Assembly (NCBI GenBank): GCA_016715825.1
Contig: JADJXO010000002.1
Location: forward strand, 124,001 to 188,000
DNA from: Nitrospira sp.
GTDB taxonomy: Bacteria; Nitrospirota; Nitrospiria; Nitrospirales; Nitrospiraceae
Direction: 5' to 3'
DNA length: 64,000 nucleotides
Numbering within the stretch: position 1 is the first letter of the stretch; every line of letters starts with the position of its first letter. This document shows, one piece after another, positions 60,313 through 64,000 of this stretch. The notes beneath the pieces are model-generated. The model saw only the letters and a program-made list of their open reading frames with translations. It was not told the origin of the DNA and ran no database searches. Position numbers and translations under genes: made by a program.

Positions 60313-61053
60313 TCATGGGCGTGTCCGACGAGCCGCACGTAACAAGGCTTCAAATAGCCGACGATGACCCACATGCCGCTCAAATAAGAATTCAGGATGC
60401 CATTGAACCGCGAGTAGAAATCGATGGTGGGATGACTCGATTGCCTCGACGATCCCATCTTGTGCAAGGGCACTTGCCATAAGTGACGGGGCTACGCTCT
60501 TGACCGATTGATGATGTGAGCTGTTGACCATGAGGGTCTCACTCGCGACCACCCTTCTCAGAAGGCTCTTGGATGCCACGGTGACGGCATGAGAAACATG
60601 GATCGCTTTCGCCTTCTGACGATGGTCCATCGCGCTTGGGACTTGTGCAGGAATGTCCTGGAAGAGGCTCCCTCCACAGGCGACATTTACTGCCTGCATT
60701 CCTCCACAGATCCCCAAGAGTGGAAGATCCCTTATTCTGGCCTGGCGAACCACTTCCAGTTCAAAATCTGCGCGACGCTCGCTAACCATCGGAAACTTGT
60801 AGCGCTTCTTTTCGCCATAGAGCCTTGGCGGAAGGTCCGGCCCGCTCCCTGTGAGTAGGAGTCCATCGACCGTGTCGAGCAACCGTCTCCGAGCAGTTGG
60901 ATCAGCCACGAGCGGTAGGATCAGAGGAATGCCGCCAAGTTCTTCAACGGCTCGAATGTACCGGGCTCGCAGGAAGTACGTCGCTTCCGGTCCACCCATA
61001 TCCTTCCTGTCACCAGCATGAAAGTCCGGTGTCACGCCGATGACAGGCTTCAT
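60313..61053 (-). CDS. Gamma-glutamyl-GABA hydrolase-like peptidase (PuuD/C26 family)
   Basis: A 246-residue class-I glutamine-amidotransferase fold with nucleophile C116 in LGICGGMQAVN, His219 and Glu221 in QWHPE. Family members hydrolyse gamma-glutamyl bonds, as PuuD does in putrescine breakdown. It follows the 61056-61460 gene by two bases and precedes the permease by 115 bases on the same strand, so the three may be one transcript. Confidence 0.9.
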   Translation of the reverse strand: MKPVIGVTPDFHAGDRKDMGGPEATYFLRARYIRAVEELGGIPLILPLVADPTARRRLLDTVDGLLLTGSGPDLPPRLYGEKKRYKFPMVSERRADFELEVVRQARIRDLPLLGICGGMQAVNVACGGSLFQDIPAQVPSAMDHRQKAKAIHVSHAVTVASKSLLRRVVASETLMVNSSHHQSVKSVAPSLMASALAQDGIVEAIESSHHRFLLAVQWHPEFLFERHVGHRRLFEALLRAARRTRP

Positions 61054-61055
61054 AG

Positions 61056-61460
61056 TTACTGCACTGGTTCGTACGGTGGTTCGTACGGCGTTGAATGCGT
61101 GTTTGACATTCCTTCGTTTTCAGCGGCAACACCGAGGAAACGAACCGGTCTATCCCCGGTCAAGTGCTCGGGAGTAATGAGATAGGTGCCGTACACGCTG
61201 GGCACCCAAATATTCATTGCCGTAGGTTCGCTGAAACCAGAAAACACGTAGGCAAGGCCGCCCACAATCCCCCCACCGAGCGCAAAGGCCGCCTTAAAGG
61301 GAAAATACAATATGGTGGCAGCCGCAGAAGCCGCTCCCATCCCGGCTCCGGTAGCCGTCCCTTGCTGTTGATCAGCGGACGAGGACTGACTCCATGCCGG
61401 AGCCACGAGCATCGAACAATAGGTCAGGATAACGACAAGAATCACCATCGCAAGTCTCAC
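61056..61460 (-). CDS. Small secreted membrane-associated protein
   Basis: 134 residues: signal peptide 1-24 (APAWS-QS), a Gly/Ala-rich hydrophobic segment (about 38-72, a glycine-zipper-like AALGGGIVGGLAYVF stretch) and a polar tail with a TPYEPPYEP repeat. I recognise no named family; similar small Gly-rich envelope proteins occur in Nitrospira. Its stop lies two bases before the hydrolase start. Confidence 0.65.
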   Translation of the reverse strand: MRLAMVILVVILTYCSMLVAPAWSQSSSADQQQGTATGAGMGAASAAATILYFPFKAAFALGGGIVGGLAYVFSGFSEPTAMNIWVPSVYGTYLITPEHLTGDRPVRFLGVAAENEGMSNTHSTPYEPPYEPVQ

Positions 61461-61583
61461 GTGATGCCCCTCCTTCCTCTCAAAGACACAAACTCAATCA
61501 CTGCATGGACACCATGCGAGTGATACCGACATGCGTTATAACAAATTCGGACATGAATGCAAGCCCTCCGGCTGTTTTGCGCT

Positions 61584-62048
61584 TCATAGTGATGATGGGT
61601 AGCTTGGGATTAGATCCAGTTCGTCCATGATCGAAGCAACAATTTCTTCTGTACGGGCACTGGCTTCCTTGTTCAGTTCATCCATCAATTGATCGGCCTC
61701 CATTCGTTGATTCTCTTGGGCGAGACCAGAGCTCAATCGAAGGCCCAGCTTGCACCGACAGAGGGCTTGGGCAAATACATCTTCAGCACGCTCCTGATAG
61801 TGTGAGACATCATCCAGCTCAGCCTCTTTCAATATTGCCGCGAGCCGATCATCCAGTGCCATGGTTTTTCGAAGTGCCAGGAGCTGACTCGTGTTAATCT
61901 CCACCGCTACCTGGATACCTGCTTTCCAGCTCCTCTTTTTGACATTGAACACACAGGCCACAATATGGGGTTTCTTCTCAACCGGCTCGGGCCCAAAGAA
62001 AAGCGTGATCCGAAAGGCCGAGAGTTCCCGCATTGCATCTGATATCAT
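61584..62048 (-). CDS. Hypothetical soluble protein
   Basis: 154 residues without membrane segments; N-terminal beta-rich part (FRITLFFGPEPVEKKPHIVA) and a C-terminal acidic helical part (about 60-154, AELDDVSHYQERAEDVFAQA). No family recognised. Divergent from the M24 peptidase gene with 78 bases between the start codons. Confidence 0.6.
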   Translation of the reverse strand: MISDAMRELSAFRITLFFGPEPVEKKPHIVACVFNVKKRSWKAGIQVAVEINTSQLLALRKTMALDDRLAAILKEAELDDVSHYQERAEDVFAQALCRCKLGLRLSSGLAQENQRMEADQLMDELNKEASARTEEIVASIMDELDLIPSYPSSL

Positions 62049-62126
62049 AGGGGCTCAGTATATCATGGTTCACGTGAGGACCGTCGATTGATTGACGCCT
62101 CTAAATCCCAAGGATAATCTGCCTCC

Positions 62127-63329
62127 GTGAAAAACGGCGTGCATCATAGGCGAATTCTCGCTATCCAAGAAGCGCTTCGAGATATGCAGACAGTTGACGG
62201 GTGGCTGTTCTACGATTTTCGCGAAAGCGACCCGCTTGCCTATCGTGTGTTGCTTCTCGATCAGCCTCGGCACGTCACTCGTCGTTGGTACTATTGGATA
62301 CCGGCCACCGGAGATCCTGTCAAACTTCTTCACAGGATCGAGCCACACGTGCTTGATGAGCTACCTGGCCAGGTCCAACACTACGTGTCATGGGAACAGC
62401 AACGGATGCTTCTAGCGTCTCTCTTGCGCGGTCAACGACAAGTCGCCATGCAGTACTCGCCCTTGAACGCCGTTCCATACCTCTCACGAGTCGATGCGGG
62501 TACGATCGAATTGATTCGAAGCTTCGGACTCGAGGTGATCACATCCGCCGATCTCGTACAACGATTTGAAGCAGTGTGGACAGACGAACAGCTCGAATCC
62601 CATCAGTACGCTGTTGACAGGCTCAGACGCATCGTCGATGACGCCTTTTCTCATGTAGCCTATTGCGTCCATCGCGAACGTCCTCTTACAGAATACGACT
62701 TGCAGCAGTTCATCCTCTCCCGAATGCGCGCCGCAGGTCTGACGACATCCAGTGCTCCGATCGCCGCAGTGGATGTTCACAGCGCTGATCCTCATTACAC
62801 CCCACCCGAATCCGGATCTTCCCCCATAACCCGTGACAACTTGGTTCTGATCGACCTGTGGGCGAAGCAAACCTTCCCAGGATCTGTCTATGGCGACATC
62901 ACCTGGACCGGTTACAGCGCAAAGCAGGTGCCGGCCAGGCATCGTATGATCTTTGATTACGTGCGGCAAGGCCGTGACGCGGCACTCTCATTTGTCCAGG
63001 AGCAAGTGCTGGCCGGACGATTTCCCTGTGGATGGGAAGTCGATGAGATCTGCCGGAAAACTATTCAGGAGACAGGGTACGGGGATTTTTTCATCCACCG
63101 AACTGGCCACTCGATCGGAGAGGAAGTCCACGGCAATGGAGCCAATATCGACAACCTCGAAACTCAGGACAGTCGCCGGCTTATGCCGCATACCTGTTTT
63201 TCTATTGAACCGGGCATCTACCTTCCTGGAGAATTCGGGATCAGGAGCGAGTTGGACGTCTATGTGTCGGAGCGAGAGGCCGTGGTGTATGGCCTACCAC
63301 TTCAGACGCAGCTCGTGCCTCTTCTCTAG
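62127..63329 (+). CDS. M24-family metallopeptidase (Xaa-Pro peptidase type)
   Basis: The 400-residue protein has the creatinase-like N-terminal domain (1-165) and a pita-bread catalytic domain (about 170-395) with all five metal ligands in context: IDLWAK and GDITWTG (aspartates), RTGHSIG (His), SIEPGIY and RSELDV (glutamates). Xaa-Pro dipeptidase or aminopeptidase activity is likely. The start is GTG; CCAAGGA lies upstream at 16 bases, so the ribosome site is only fair. Confidence 0.88.
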   Translation: MKNGVHHRRILAIQEALRDMQTVDGWLFYDFRESDPLAYRVLLLDQPRHVTRRWYYWIPATGDPVKLLHRIEPHVLDELPGQVQHYVSWEQQRMLLASLLRGQRQVAMQYSPLNAVPYLSRVDAGTIELIRSFGLEVITSADLVQRFEAVWTDEQLESHQYAVDRLRRIVDDAFSHVAYCVHRERPLTEYDLQQFILSRMRAAGLTTSSAPIAAVDVHSADPHYTPPESGSSPITRDNLVLIDLWAKQTFPGSVYGDITWTGYSAKQVPARHRMIFDYVRQGRDAALSFVQEQVLAGRFPCGWEVDEICRKTIQETGYGDFFIHRTGHSIGEEVHGNGANIDNLETQDSRRLMPHTCFSIEPGIYLPGEFGIRSELDVYVSEREAVVYGLPLQTQLVPLL

Positions 63330-63435
63330 TCGTCGGCACACCTTGAACGTTCGACTTCCTTGACACAGTCTCTTGGCAGCGGATAGATTAAATTCTCATC
63401 CTTCTTAATACAAAGTTCTTCTCACGAGGGCAGAG

Positions 63436-64000
63436 ATGTTCGGGACCATGGGTTTCTCTGAGCTCATCATCATTCTCATCATCATTCTCATCATTTTTGG
63501 TGCTGGCCGGCTACCACAGATCGGTGAGGGCGTCGGTAAAGCCTTGAAAGGGTTTCGAAAAGAGGTCAACGAGGCTCCCTCATCTCCACCAAATGAGGCA
63601 CCCCAACAGGAAACTGTACAACCACGGTCAGTTGAAGCTTCTCCTACAGGCACGACCGAGGCGTCTTCCGCTGCACAGCCGTCCTCCACTCCTGCCAGAA
63701 CAAATGCCCCTTACGCACCAGGACCTGAGCTGACGCCGGGCACGACCGCTTCCTTGCTATATAATACTTCGCCGCAGACTCCTCAAGCATCGATAACGCC
63801 TCCAAAACCAGTCCAACCGTCTTCTTCCCATCAGGTGATTACGATGGAGGAGCGGGATGCAATGCCTCCGCCAGCAGCTCGTGCCTCGTATCCGCCTTTG
63901 CCGGCCTCGCCACAAGCCAAAGCCAACGTAAAGCGCCCATCAGCGATTGTGAATAAGGACGCCGTCGCGCGCGTGCAGGCGCAGCAAGCTGCACTCAAAA
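63436..64000 (+). CDS. TatA/TatB-type translocase protein with long tail, truncated by window end
   Basis: An ATG with GAGGGCAG upstream opens a frame that stays open to the last base (188 codons). Residues 1-50 match TatA/E: MGFSELIIILIIILIIFGAG membrane helix, hinge RLPQIGEGVGKALKGFR amphipathic helix. TatA usually ends within 60-100 residues; here a Pro/Ser/Thr/Ala-rich tail of at least 135 residues follows, with a basic patch near the edge (VKRPSAIVNKDAVARVQAQ). The true C-terminus and any further domain lie outside the window. Confidence 0.8.
   Translation, partial: MFGTMGFSELIIILIIILIIFGAGRLPQIGEGVGKALKGFRKEVNEAPSSPPNEAPQQETVQPRSVEASPTGTTEASSAAQPSSTPARTNAPYAPGPELTPGTTASLLYNTSPQTPQASITPPKPVQPSSSHQVITMEERDAMPPPAARASYPPLPASPQAKANVKRPSAIVNKDAVARVQAQQAALK

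Overview
The window most likely comes from a Nitrospira-type bacterium (phylum Nitrospirota). The main support is a proton-pumping NADH dehydrogenase (complex I) operon carrying two consecutive nuoM genes, the '2M' arrangement known from Nitrospira. Several small secreted proteins look lineage-specific, and the gene set is otherwise that of a Gram-negative chemolithoautotroph. The genus is an inference; no rRNA is present. Nothing in the window looks like a prophage, plasmid or CRISPR locus.

Region 1 (about 1-15.4 kb) is a one-directional gene island behind a divergently transcribed MerR-type regulator that carries the W-x9-EH and ExH signatures of the B12-dependent light sensor CarH/LitR. 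The divergent promoter pair is readable in the sequence, and an 11-bp-spaced direct repeat covers the -10 box of the island promoter. The island holds a zinc-ribbon protein, four secreted SUMF1-fold proteins (one fused to cytochrome c), a half-length NapC-like cytochrome, two SDR/epimerase proteins, a PDZ protein, a DNA photolyase, a DUF523-DUF1722 (YbgA-like) protein and an FAD amine-oxidase-like protein, plus two tiny membrane proteins. Photolyase, YbgA, the TIGR01777 epimerase and the FAD oxidase are classic companions of CarH/LitR. I read the island as a light and photo-oxidative stress regulon, unusual for its SUMF1/cytochrome content. Two copies of a structured leader element (about 7.54 and 9.32 kb) lie inside it.

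Region 2 (15.4-22 kb): a structured intergenic stretch, a CbiX-like chelatase and pyrE on the plus strand. These are followed by a tight minus-strand operon: CHASE3 histidine kinase, CheY-like regulator, hybrid kinase, phosphodiester glycosidase and a small lipoprotein.

Region 3 (22-36 kb): a minus-strand nuoA-B-C-D-G-I-J-K-L-M-M-N operon. NuoE, NuoF and NuoH are not present in the window. A 170-bp inverted-repeat element sits between nuoK and nuoL.

Region 4 (36-53.7 kb): an OmpA-family protein, a PriA homologue whose helicase ATPase motifs are all degenerate, and a sensory cluster. The cluster has a PAS kinase lacking its ATP-binding domain, two response regulators, a 2139-residue kinase with about 12 PAS and 2 GAF domains, and a shorter paralogue. 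One PAS domain of that paralogue is replaced by a 345-bp tract of G and C runs that looks like a sequence artefact. The three kinases share an upstream motif.

Region 5 (53.7-64 kb): tRNA-Leu(GAG), a HAD phosphatase, queE, pepA-nagZ, an amino-acid permease, a glutamine-amidotransferase-like hydrolase, small lineage proteins, an M24 peptidase and a TatA-type protein cut by the window end.
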